The notes beneath the pieces were generated by a model. That model was not told where the DNA came from and did not search any database. It was given only the letters and a program-made list of their open reading frames with translations. Source: an uncultured Pseudomonadota bacterium (lineage in GTDB: Bacteria > Pseudomonadota > Gammaproteobacteria > Burkholderiales > SG8-39). From it: a stretch of 64,000 bases of DNA. How positions within the stretch are numbered: the first letter of the stretch is position 1; the number at the start of each line of letters is the position of its first letter. This document shows positions 35,203 to 43,125 of the stretch, in pieces. Location of the stretch: contig CAIKRR010000027.1 of the NCBI GenBank assembly GCA_903829815.1, positions 1 through 64,000 on the forward strand. Direction: 5' to 3'. The translations under genes and the position numbers were made by a program.

Positions 35203-37466
35203 ACGCGCCCGACCGCACCGGCCTTGGCAATGCCTTTGAGGCAACCGCCAGCGGCACCCTGACAGGTGCGCCGATCGAACGGGTCGAAGACGAACGGTTC
35301 CTCACCGGTGCCGGGTGCTTCACTGACGATGTGCGCTTCGAGGGCATGGTCCATGCCGCGATCCTGCGCAGCAGTCATGCGCATGCACGCATCCGAGGCA
35401 TCGACTGCAGCGCGGCACGAGCCCTGCCCGGGGTGCTTCTGGTAGCCACCGCAGCCGAGATCGGCCACGCGCACAAGCCTATCCCCATCCGGCTCGCACC
35501 GCTCCCCGGACTCGATCGCTTCCTGCAGCCGACCATCGCCGCTGATGAAGTGCGCTATGTCGGTGAACCGGTGGCCATCGTGGTTGCGACGAGCCGCTAT
35601 ATCGCCGAAGACGCGCTCGATCTGATCGAGACCGACTACGAGGAACTGCCGGCCGTTACCGGCATCGAGCAGTCGATCGCTGGCGCAGCACTGGTCCATG
35701 CGTCCGTCGGCACCAATGTGGCGACGCAGTATCCGGTGGGGCGAGGCGATGCAGAGCAGGCCTTCGCCAGCGCACCCTACACCCGGCGCGAGCGCTTTCG
35801 CTGCCACCGGCATACCGGCGCACCGATGGAAACCCGCGGTCTGGTCGCCGAATGGAACGGCAGCCTGATGCGGGTCTGGGGCGCCACCAAGGTGCCCTTC
35901 TTCAACCGCGGACTGCTTGCCAGCATGTTCGACCTGCCCGAGACGGCCGTCGACATGATCGAAACCGACATCGGCGGGGGCTTTGGCATCCGAGGCGAGT
36001 TCTACCCTGAAGACTTTCTCGTGCCTTGGGCCTCGATGCAGTTGGGCCGACCGGTGAAATGGATCGAAGACCGCCGCGAACACCTGATGGCTGCCAACCA
36101 TGCGCGCGAGACCGAGTGCGAACTCGAGATCGCGATGGACCACGATGGCACGATACGGGGCCTGCGCGGCCGCGCCATGGCCGACCTGGGCGCCTATGTC
36201 CGCACCGGCGGCGGTGTAGCCATATCGAGGCTCGCCCAGTACCTGCCCGGGCCCTACCGAATCACCGACTTTGCCTGCGAAGTGATGGCGGTGATCACCA
36301 ACAAGACCCCGGTGGGCACCTTTCGCGGCCCCGGACGCTACGAGGCCAACTTCTTTCGCGAGCGACTGCTCGACCTGGCCTGCGCCGACCTGGGGCTCGA
36401 CCCGGTGGCGGTACGCGAGAAGAACCTCATCGCAAAGCATGAGATGCCCTGGCCCATTGGCCGCCTCGTACCCACCGAAGGCGAAGGGGCCTATGACGTT
36501 GGCGACTTCCACTCGGGCCTGCACAAGGCACTGGCCGCCATCGGCTACGAGCGCCTGCCGCGTGGCGGCACGCGCATCGACGGCTGGCTGCACGGGGTGG
36601 GCGTGGCCTGCTTCGTCGAATCCAGCGGTGGGGGCAAGTCTGAAAACGCACGCATCATCGCGCGCACCGATGGCAGCTTCGACATCTATTCGGGCGTGTC
36701 CACCATGGGGCAGGGCCACGAGACGGTCTTTGCGCAGATTGCGGGCGACGAACTCGGGGTCCCGCTCGATGCCTTCAGGGTGCATCACGGGTCGACCGCG
36801 CATGTCGACTATGGCTGGGGCACCTTTCACAGCCGCGCCATCGTGGTGGGCGGCAGTGCGGTGAAACTGGCAGCGGCCCAACTGCGTGAACAACTCGATG
36901 CGCTCGCCGCCACCGGACATGTCGGCGCACCGGCCGAAGACATCGAAGTGAAACTGCGCTACGACACTCGCGGCCCGACCTACAGCTACGGCACCCACGT
37001 GGCGCATGTGGCCGTCGACCCCGAGACCGCCCGCGTCAAGGTGCTGGCCTATGTGGCGCTCGAGGATGTCGGTCGTGTGATGAACCCCCTGCTTGCCCAT
37101 GGCCAGGCGGTGGGTGGTGCGGTGCAAGGCATCGGGGCCACCTTCCTCGACGAACTGCGCTATGACGAGGCCGGGCAACTGCTCTCGGGCAGCTACGCCG
37201 ACTACCTGATGGCCACCAGCACCGAAGTGCCGGCGGTGCAGGCCGTGCTGCTCGAGGAATCACCCTCACCATCCAACCCGCTGGGCGCCAAGGGTGCAGG
37301 CGAAGGCGGCATCGTTGCAACGGGTGGGGCGCTTGCAAATGCGGTGGGGGATGCCCTCGCGGGCTACCGGCTGCCGCTCACCACCCTGCCACTGTCGCTC
37401 GACAACCTGGCCCGGGCCCTGCGCCAGGCGCGTGCCGCCGGCAACGCACCCCAAGCAGGTCACTGA
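35199..37466 (+). CDS. molybdenum hydroxylase Mo-cofactor (large) subunit (CoxL-like)
   Basis: 755 residues from the ATG at 35199. N-terminal aldehyde-oxidase domain (ERVEDERFLTGAGCFTDDV, MVHAAILRSSHAHARIRGID), then the Mo-binding domain: DIGGGFGIRGEFYPED, TPVGTFRGPGRYEANFFRERLLDL, and the catalytic-glutamate motif GAKGAGEGGIVATG near residue 701. The loop lacks the AYRCSFR sequence of genuine CO dehydrogenase, so this is a form-II enzyme that hydroxylates an organic aldehyde or heteroaromatic ring. The substrate is probably the ligand of the Bug receptor that follows after two bases (inference). Sulfurase and cofactor-assembly genes are not in the window. Confidence 0.94.
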   Translation: MNAPDRTGLGNAFEATASGTLTGAPIERVEDERFLTGAGCFTDDVRFEGMVHAAILRSSHAHARIRGIDCSAARALPGVLLVATAAEIGHAHKPIPIRLAPLPGLDRFLQPTIAADEVRYVGEPVAIVVATSRYIAEDALDLIETDYEELPAVTGIEQSIAGAALVHASVGTNVATQYPVGRGDAEQAFASAPYTRRERFRCHRHTGAPMETRGLVAEWNGSLMRVWGATKVPFFNRGLLASMFDLPETAVDMIETDIGGGFGIRGEFYPEDFLVPWASMQLGRPVKWIEDRREHLMAANHARETECELEIAMDHDGTIRGLRGRAMADLGAYVRTGGGVAISRLAQYLPGPYRITDFACEVMAVITNKTPVGTFRGPGRYEANFFRERLLDLACADLGLDPVAVREKNLIAKHEMPWPIGRLVPTEGEGAYDVGDFHSGLHKALAAIGYERLPRGGTRIDGWLHGVGVACFVESSGGGKSENARIIARTDGSFDIYSGVSTMGQGHETVFAQIAGDELGVPLDAFRVHHGSTAHVDYGWGTFHSRAIVVGGSAVKLAAAQLREQLDALAATGHVGAPAEDIEVKLRYDTRGPTYSYGTHVAHVAVDPETARVKVLAYVALEDVGRVMNPLLAHGQAVGGAVQGIGATFLDELRYDEAGQLLSGSYADYLMATSTEVPAVQAVLLEESPSPSNPLGAKGAGEGGIVATGGALANAVGDALAGYRLPLTTLPLSLDNLARALRQARAAGNAPQAGH

Positions 37467-37468
37467 CC

Positions 37469-38455
37469 ATGGGGCCGACCCGCGCGCTCGGTGCCGTGCT
37501 GGTTGGCCTCTTCAGTCTGCAACTGCTCGGTCTGCCGCGGGCACACGCAGCCGAAACGCCCGACTATCCGCGCCACCCCTTGCGCTTCATGATCGGGTTT
37601 GCCCCCGGGGGCAGTGCCGATCTGGTGAGCCGTCTGCTCGCGCAAAAGCTCTCCGAGAAGCTGGGTCAACCTATCGTGGCCGAGCAGAAGATGGGGGCTA
37701 CCGGCATTCTTGCCAACGAGGTGGTGGTGCGCGCCGCCCCCGATGGGCATGTGCTGGTGCTGCTCACCGGCGGGCATGCCGCCTCGGCCGTCATCATGAA
37801 GACGATGCCGCACGACCCGGTGCACGACTTCGCGATGGTCTCCACCGTCACCGGTTATCCGATGGTGATCTCGGCATCGCCTGATGCGCCCTTTCGCAAC
37901 CTTGCCGAATTCATCACCTGGGCGCGCGCGCGTCCCAATCAGGTGACCTATGCGATGTCGGGCATCGGCAGCGTGCATCACCTGCTGGGTGAACTCATCA
38001 ACATCGAGGCCGGTACCCAGATGACCGGCATCCCGCTCAAGGGCGCTTCGCAAAGCCTGGTCGAGGTTCTGGGTGGGCGCATCGACATCATGGTCGAGAC
38101 GGCTACCGCCTCGTTCGGCCCGATCAAGGGTGGCCGATTGCGCGCGCTGGCACTCTCGTCGACCGGACGCTATCCGCTCATGCCCGATGTACCCACCATC
38201 GCCGAGACCCTGCCCGGCGTCGAAGTCACTTCGTGGCTGGGCCTCGCTACCACCCCCGGCACGCCCAGGCCGGTGATCGATCGGCTCAACCGCGAAGTGC
38301 GCGCCCTCCTGGCCGAGCGCGAGGTGCAGGCACGCCTGGCCGATCTGGGCGGCGTCGCCATCCCCTCCACACCGGAGGAGATGCGCGATCGCGTGGAGCG
38401 TGAGATCGTGCGCTGGACGCGGGTGGTCGAGTTGAAGAAGATCGAGCGCCAGTAG
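37469..38455 (+). CDS. Bug/TctC-family periplasmic receptor, last gene of the Mo-hydroxylase operon
   Basis: 328 residues. Signal peptide: RALGAVLVGLFSLQLLGLPRAHA, cleaved near AHA/AET; mature motifs are RFMIGFAPGGSADLVSRLL and APDGHVLVLL (the usual DGYTLL is changed to DGHVLV). The ATG begins two bases after the CoxL stop, so it is transcribed with the hydroxylase. In Burkholderiales such pairing often means that the receptor binds the enzyme's substrate or product. Confidence 0.92.
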   Translation: MGPTRALGAVLVGLFSLQLLGLPRAHAAETPDYPRHPLRFMIGFAPGGSADLVSRLLAQKLSEKLGQPIVAEQKMGATGILANEVVVRAAPDGHVLVLLTGGHAASAVIMKTMPHDPVHDFAMVSTVTGYPMVISASPDAPFRNLAEFITWARARPNQVTYAMSGIGSVHHLLGELINIEAGTQMTGIPLKGASQSLVEVLGGRIDIMVETATASFGPIKGGRLRALALSSTGRYPLMPDVPTIAETLPGVEVTSWLGLATTPGTPRPVIDRLNREVRALLAEREVQARLADLGGVAIPSTPEEMRDRVEREIVRWTRVVELKKIERQ

Positions 38456-38482
38456 GCAGCCCAGCGCAGCCCATCAGCCTGC

Positions 38483-39256
38483 TCAGAGCACCCGGTCGTC
38501 GAAAACCCGCCGCACGTCCATCTCGTAGTCGAGGATATCGACCGGCGGACGGACAAAGTGCCAGGTGATGCCACCGGGGGCGGCGCCGCGCGGCAGCAGT
38601 TCGCTCTCGATGAGCGGGTGAATGTCATGGACGGTGTAGACATGCGTGGAGCCCACATCGCGCCAGCCCACGCCCAGCATGCCCATGCGGCGCTCCATTT
38701 CGCCCAGCACCCAGCGCATCTTGTCACGCAGTCCATCGGGCGAGACATCGCCGGCCCGGATCACGTGCCCGGCGTATCCGCCCTTGCCCTCGGGCGCCTC
38801 GGCACTGCCCGAGACAATGAAACTGGGGGCCGCCGGCACACCGGCTGGCAGGGGCACGGTGTAGGAGAAAGCATAGAGCGAGGGTACTGCAGGCGGGGCA
38901 ACTTTGGGACAGACGTTGCTGCGCGCTACCGGGTTGGCGTCACCGCGGGCGATGCCCCAGCGCTCGAGCGTTGATACATAGACGCGGTTGAAAGCGATGA
39001 AGCCGGCATCATCGAACGGAGCCGGTGATCGCAACTCGCAGGCACAGAACGCGGTTGTGGGGCGTCCCTCGGCACGCAGATGCGCCTCGATGCGTGCAAA
39101 CCCTTCGGCCAGCGGCAACGGCGTCAGAAAGCGCACTCGGCGGATGGCGTAACCGGGATCGGCGATCACGCCCGACGAATACTGGAATACGCCCGGAGCG
39201 TGATGATAATTGCCTGGAGCAAAGGGCAGAGACTGAGTCACGAGGAAGCCTTCCAT
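38483..39256 (-). CDS. RidA-like deaminase-fold protein of unknown substrate
   Basis: 257 residues. The C-terminal half (about 145-255) reads like a RidA/YjgF-type domain: SFIVSGSAEAPEGKGGYAGHVIRAGDVSPDGLRDKMRWVLGEM (shown only in outline), followed by STHVYTVHDIHPLIE and an arginine-bearing tail VDILDYEMDVRRV. The N-terminal half (APGNYHHAPGVFQYSSGVIADPG) may be a second, diverged copy. Related two-domain proteins include aminomuconate-type deaminases and chorismatase-like enzymes; I cannot choose between them. It lies convergent to the Mo-hydroxylase/Bug operon and divergent from a CoA-transferase gene, within an aromatic-catabolic neighbourhood. Confidence 0.7.
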   Translation of the reverse strand: MEGFLVTQSLPFAPGNYHHAPGVFQYSSGVIADPGYAIRRVRFLTPLPLAEGFARIEAHLRAEGRPTTAFCACELRSPAPFDDAGFIAFNRVYVSTLERWGIARGDANPVARSNVCPKVAPPAVPSLYAFSYTVPLPAGVPAAPSFIVSGSAEAPEGKGGYAGHVIRAGDVSPDGLRDKMRWVLGEMERRMGMLGVGWRDVGSTHVYTVHDIHPLIESELLPRGAAPGGITWHFVRPPVDILDYEMDVRRVFDDRVL

Positions 39257-39340
39257 TTCAGTTCGAGCCCTGGCGCCAGCAATTCATCCGGGCGTGGGCA
39301 GGTTGTTCGATGGCGCAAGGTATCACGCCCTCTGCGCCCG

Positions 39341-39346
39341 TAGAAT
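39341..39346 (+). promoter_or_regulatory. candidate -10 box of the CoA-transferase gene
   Basis: TAGAAT matches the sigma-70 -10 consensus at five of six positions and would place the transcript start about 27 bases before the ATG, leaving the GGAG ribosome site in the leader. No recognisable -35 is present at 16-18 bases, so this needs an activator or is fortuitous. Confidence 0.35.
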
Positions 39347-39379
39347 GCGTGTCAGGCATCCCACGGAGACAAACCGCTC

Positions 39380-40576
39380 ATGACCCATCCGACCCCATCG
39401 TGTGCGCTGGCCGCACTGCGCGTGCTTGACCTCACCCGTGTGCGCGCGGGTCCTACCTGCGTGCGCCAGTTTGCCGACTGGGGTGCCACTGTCATCAAGG
39501 TGGAGGAGCGCGTTGCGGATGAACCGGGTGGCAATCCGGCGGACTTCTCGGCGCGCCACGACCCTGACTTCCAGAACCTGCACCGCAACAAGCGCAGCAT
39601 CACGCTCGATCTGAAAAGCCCACGCGGCATCGAAATCCTGAAGAAACTGGTGGCAAACGCCGACGTGCTGGTGGAGAACTACCGACCCGACGTGAAGCAT
39701 CGCCTGGGCATCGACTACGAAAGCCTCAGCGCCGTGAACCCCCGCCTCATCTACGCGAGCATCGCCGGCTTCGGCCAGGATGGCCCTTACAGCAAACGAC
39801 CGGGGGTCGATCAGATCGCGCAAGGCATGTCGGGGCTGATGTCGGTCACCGGCGAACCTGGCCGCGGCCCGATGCGGGTGGGCATCTCGCTCGCCGACCT
39901 GTCCTCAGGCCTGTTTGCCGCCCTGGGCGTGATGACCGCGCTCATCGAGCGCCAGACTTCGGGCAAGGGCCAGTGGGTGCAGACCTCGCTCCTGCAGGCC
40001 CAGACCTTCCTGCTCGACTACCAGGCGGCCCGCTACCTCATGCAAGGCGAGATACCGGGGCAGGCCGGCAACGACCACCCCACCGGCGTGCCCACCGGCA
40101 CCTTCAAGGCGCGCGATGGCTGGGTCAACATTGCCCCGACGCCACCGATGTGGAAACGCTTCTGCAAGGCGGTGGGCCACGAGGAATGGATCGATCACCC
40201 CCACTTCGCCTCACCGAAACTGCGGCGCGAGCACCGGGGCGAACTCAATGGCCTCATCGCCGACCTGGTGGCGACCGAAGACCGTGACACCTGGGTCGAA
40301 CGGCTCAACGCCGCAGGCGTGCCGTGCGGCCCCATCCTCTCCATCGATCAGACCTTTGCCGACCCGCAGGTGAAGCATCTGGGCATTGCACAGACGGTGC
40401 ATTCGCCGGTGCTGGGCGACATCACCCTGGTCGGACAGCCAGTGACGCTCAGCCGCACCCCCAGCGCGCTGGTGACCTCAGCGCCGGAAGCCGGCGAGCA
40501 CACCGCCGCCATCCTCGGTGAACTGGGTTACGACGCGGCGCAGATCGCCGCGCTGCGCGAGGGCGGCGTGGTCTGA
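39380..40576 (+). CDS. family III CoA-transferase (CaiB/BaiF)
   Basis: 398 residues with the full signature: LRVLDLTRVRAGPTCVRQFADWGATVIKVE, LHRNKRSITLDLKSPRG, LVENYRPDVKHRLGIDYESL (D in the YRPD catalytic region), IYASIAGFGQDGPYSKRPGVDQIAQ and WVQTSLLQAQTFLLDYQAARYL. It would activate or exchange CoA on a carboxylic acid. GGAG is 10 bases before the ATG. It differs clearly from the homologue at 10930-12117. It is divergent from the RidA-like gene and convergent with a Bug gene. Confidence 0.94.
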   Translation: MTHPTPSCALAALRVLDLTRVRAGPTCVRQFADWGATVIKVEERVADEPGGNPADFSARHDPDFQNLHRNKRSITLDLKSPRGIEILKKLVANADVLVENYRPDVKHRLGIDYESLSAVNPRLIYASIAGFGQDGPYSKRPGVDQIAQGMSGLMSVTGEPGRGPMRVGISLADLSSGLFAALGVMTALIERQTSGKGQWVQTSLLQAQTFLLDYQAARYLMQGEIPGQAGNDHPTGVPTGTFKARDGWVNIAPTPPMWKRFCKAVGHEEWIDHPHFASPKLRREHRGELNGLIADLVATEDRDTWVERLNAAGVPCGPILSIDQTFADPQVKHLGIAQTVHSPVLGDITLVGQPVTLSRTPSALVTSAPEAGEHTAAILGELGYDAAQIAALREGGVV

Positions 40577-40664
40577 GGCACGGGTGACATGGGGCTCGCA
40601 CCCGAGCCATTGCGCTGGTAGCGCAACGGCGGGACCGGCAACGGCGCCGGACCCGCTCTGCCAC

Positions 40665-41648
40665 TCAGTCGAGCGAGATCTTTGCGCGCTCGATCAGACC
40701 GCCCAGGCGCTTGCCGCCCGATTCGATCGCCTGTGCAATTTCAGCCGGCGTGGAAGGCATCGGCTCGAAACCCATGGTGGCGAGGCGATCACGCACATCC
40801 GTGTCGGCCAGCGTCTTGTTGATGTCGGCATTCAGTTGCGCGCTGATCGCGGGCGGCAGGCCGCGCGGCGCAAGAATCGCCACCCAGCTTCGCACCTCGA
40901 AATCCGCCTGGCCACCTGCCTCGGCGATGGTCGGGATGTCGGGGTAGCCCACCACACGCTTCGGCGCTGCGGCGGCGAGATAGCGAATCTTGCCCGAGCG
41001 AGCCACCGCACCCGAGGAGGCGACGGTGCCGAAGCCCCAGTCCACTTCGTTGTTGCCGATCGCCGGGTAGAGCAGCGTCACTCCCTGGAACGGGATGTGG
41101 GTCATGTTGAGCCCGGTTGCATTCTCGAAGGCCACGACGCCCAGATGCCCGACGCTGCCGATACCCCACGAACCGTAGGTGAACTTGTCACCCTTCGCCT
41201 TGGCGGCGGCGATGAACTCGGGCATCGTCTTCCAGGGGGCGTTGGCCGGCACGACGAAGAAGAAGTAGGTCTGGTAGAGACGCGCGATCGGCTCGAAGTC
41301 CTTCACCGTGTCGTAGGGCATCTGCTTGTACAGACGCGGGTTGGCGTTCAGATGGGCGTCATCCATCATCAGCAGCGTGTAGCCATCGGCGGGCGAACGC
41401 TTGGCCTGCTCACCCGCCACCAGACCATTGGCCGTGGGCTTGTTCTCGATGAGGATCTGCTGCCCCCACATCTTCGTGAGCTTGTCGCCCACCACACGCA
41501 GCACCGCATCGGGGCCGCTGCCGGTCGGATAGGCGGCGATGACCTTGACGGGCTTGTTCGGGAAGGCCTGTGCCAGCGCAGCCGAGCTGGCCGCGGCGAG
41601 AGTGATGGTCCCGAAAGCAGCCAGGCTGCTGGAAATGATCCGGTTCAT
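40665..41648 (-). CDS. Bug/TctC-family periplasmic receptor divergent from the hydroxylase gene
   Basis: 327 residues. The signal peptide (SSLAAFGTITLAAASSAALAQ) has a clear ALA-Q cleavage site; the mature start is AFPNKPVKVIAAYPTGSGPDAVLRV, then PADGYTLLMMDD. AGGAG lies 8-9 bases upstream of the start at 41648; the open frame to 41936 continues antisense into the neighbour and is rejected. It shares a 218-base divergent control region with the 3-hydroxybenzoate-6-hydroxylase-like gene, so its ligand may be the aromatic acid that the enzyme uses (inference). Confidence 0.93.
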   Translation of the reverse strand: MNRIISSSLAAFGTITLAAASSAALAQAFPNKPVKVIAAYPTGSGPDAVLRVVGDKLTKMWGQQILIENKPTANGLVAGEQAKRSPADGYTLLMMDDAHLNANPRLYKQMPYDTVKDFEPIARLYQTYFFFVVPANAPWKTMPEFIAAAKAKGDKFTYGSWGIGSVGHLGVVAFENATGLNMTHIPFQGVTLLYPAIGNNEVDWGFGTVASSGAVARSGKIRYLAAAAPKRVVGYPDIPTIAEAGGQADFEVRSWVAILAPRGLPPAISAQLNADINKTLADTDVRDRLATMGFEPMPSTPAEIAQAIESGGKRLGGLIERAKISLD

Positions 41649-41740
41649 GCCGGGTGTCTCCTGAAGACGCCAAAGCCCGATGCGTTCGGGTCGTGCAGAT
41701 AAGTGAAAAGCGGTCATCACCGCCAAGAGCGACAGTGCAG

Positions 41741-41765
41741 TTTCCGATGCTAATCGATTTCCGAT
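41741..41765. promoter_or_regulatory. 8-base direct repeat in the Bug/hydroxylase divergent control region
   Basis: TTTCCGAT occurs at 41741-41748 and again at 41758-41765, a 17-base centre-to-centre spacing, in an AT-rich stretch of the gap. Direct or inverted half-sites with about one-and-a-half-turn spacing are common for LysR- and IclR-type regulators of aromatic catabolism. No regulator gene is adjacent. Confidence 0.35.
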
Positions 41766-41817
41766 ATTGTTGCCCTTTGCCGGAGGTCGATGCAGTGGTT
41801 GCAACGACCCCGCGCGT

Positions 41818-41842
41818 CTGTCGCTCGAACACTCTGCGACAG
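41818..41842. promoter_or_regulatory. 7-base inverted repeat just upstream of the hydroxylase gene
   Basis: CTGTCGC (41818-41824) and GCGACAG (41836-41842) form perfect arms around an 11-base spacer, ending 24 bases before the ATG and 11 bases before the ribosome site. It could be an operator or an mRNA hairpin near the ribosome site. Confidence 0.3.
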
Positions 41843-41866
41843 TCCGATTGGCCTGGAGGCCTGGAT

Positions 41867-43063
41867 ATGGCAGCACAAGCGCAGGACAAACCCGTACTCG
41901 TGGTGGGTGGCGGTATCGGCGGCATGTCGGCAGCACTCGCCCTGAGCCAGGCCGGATGCAAGGTCGAGGTGCTCGAACAGGCCTCGGAGATCGGCGAGAT
42001 CGGCGCCGGCATCCAGCTCGGGCCCAATGCCTTCACGGCCCTCGATGCACTGGGCGTGGGCGAGGCGGCACGGCGCCGCGCCGTCTACACCGACTTTCTG
42101 GTGATGCACGACGCGATCGACGAAGCAGAGGTCGCCACGATTCCAGTGGGCGAGGCGTTCCGCACGCGCTTTGGCAACCCCTACGCGGTGATTCACCGTG
42201 CCGACATCCATCTGTCGATCTACGAAGGCGTGCAGAACGATCCGCAGATCGGCGTGCATACCGGCATACGGGTCGAGGCGATCGACATCGGCCCTGATGG
42301 CGTGCGGGTGACCGACCAGAAGGGCCGCGTCTTCGAAGGGTCAGCCCTCATTGGCGCCGACGGCGGGCGTTCGGTGGCGCGCCAGACGCTGGTCGGTGAC
42401 GAGCACCGCGTCTCAGGGCATGTGGTCTACCGTGCCGTGGTGTCCAACGAGGAGATGCCCGCCGATCTGCGCTGGAACGCCGCATCGATCTGGGTCGGCC
42501 CCAACTGCCATCTGGTGCACTACCCCTTGCGAGGGGGTGAGCAGTACAACATCGTCGTCACCTTCCACAGTCGCGATATCGAAGAGTGGGGGGTGCGCGA
42601 GGGCAGCCGCGAAGAGGTGATGTCCTACTTCGAGGACATCGGTGCACGTCCGCGCCAGTTGCTTGCCACGCCCCTGTCCTGGAAGCGCTGGGCCACTGCC
42701 GACCGTGACCCTGCCGACCACTGGGGCCATGGCCGCGCCACGCTGCTAGGCGACGCCGCCCACCCGATGCTGCAATACCTCGCGCAAGGCGCCGCCCTGG
42801 CCATGGAAGACGCCGTGACCTTGCGCGAAGCGCTGCGCGTGTGCTCGGGCGATCTGGAAGCGGCGTTCCGGCTGTACGAAAGCAAACGCATCGCACGCAC
42901 CGCGCGCGTGGTGCTCTCGGCCCGCGAAATGGGTCGCATCTATCACGCCAAGGGCGTGGAGCGCCTGGTGCGAAACGACATGTGGCGAGGCCGCACCCCA
43001 GAGCGCTTCTATGACGCGCTCGAGTGGCTCTACGGCTGGCGCCCGGAGCAGTGCCTGGCCTGA
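41867..43063 (+). CDS. FAD-dependent aromatic hydroxylase, 3-hydroxybenzoate 6-hydroxylase-like
   Basis: 398 residues, group-A flavoprotein monooxygenase. FAD motif VLVVGGGIGGMSAALALSQAG at about residues 10-30, the mid DG motif ALIGADGGRSVAR, and the GD motif TLLGDAAHPMLQYLAQGAALAMEDAV. The stretches HVVYRAVV and CHLVHYPLRGGEQYN plus EEWGVREGS are typical of 3-hydroxybenzoate 6-monooxygenases, which convert 3-hydroxybenzoate to gentisate with NADH and O2; salicylate-hydroxylase-type relatives are the alternative. GGAGG lies 8 bases before the ATG, which decides the start. No gentisate dioxygenase, hydrolase or isomerase gene is nearby. Confidence 0.88.
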   Translation: MAAQAQDKPVLVVGGGIGGMSAALALSQAGCKVEVLEQASEIGEIGAGIQLGPNAFTALDALGVGEAARRRAVYTDFLVMHDAIDEAEVATIPVGEAFRTRFGNPYAVIHRADIHLSIYEGVQNDPQIGVHTGIRVEAIDIGPDGVRVTDQKGRVFEGSALIGADGGRSVARQTLVGDEHRVSGHVVYRAVVSNEEMPADLRWNAASIWVGPNCHLVHYPLRGGEQYNIVVTFHSRDIEEWGVREGSREEVMSYFEDIGARPRQLLATPLSWKRWATADRDPADHWGHGRATLLGDAAHPMLQYLAQGAALAMEDAVTLREALRVCSGDLEAAFRLYESKRIARTARVVLSAREMGRIYHAKGVERLVRNDMWRGRTPERFYDALEWLYGWRPEQCLA

Positions 43064-43125
43064 CCCCGGGTCGGGAAGATCGCGCATCGAAACGCGCGCG
43101 CCGTACCCGGCGCTTGCCCCGCGGC

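Noticed and set aside
35097..37178. 693-codon open frame antisense to the Mo-hydroxylase large subunit
   Set aside because: The plus-strand gene has all Mo-hydroxylase motifs and coupled junctions; the antisense product shows no family features.
33797..37466. Carbon monoxide dehydrogenase (CoxMSL)
   Set aside because: The large subunit lacks the AYRCSFR active-site loop of true CO dehydrogenase and has a GTFRGPGR loop instead, so only a general Mo-hydroxylase is claimed.
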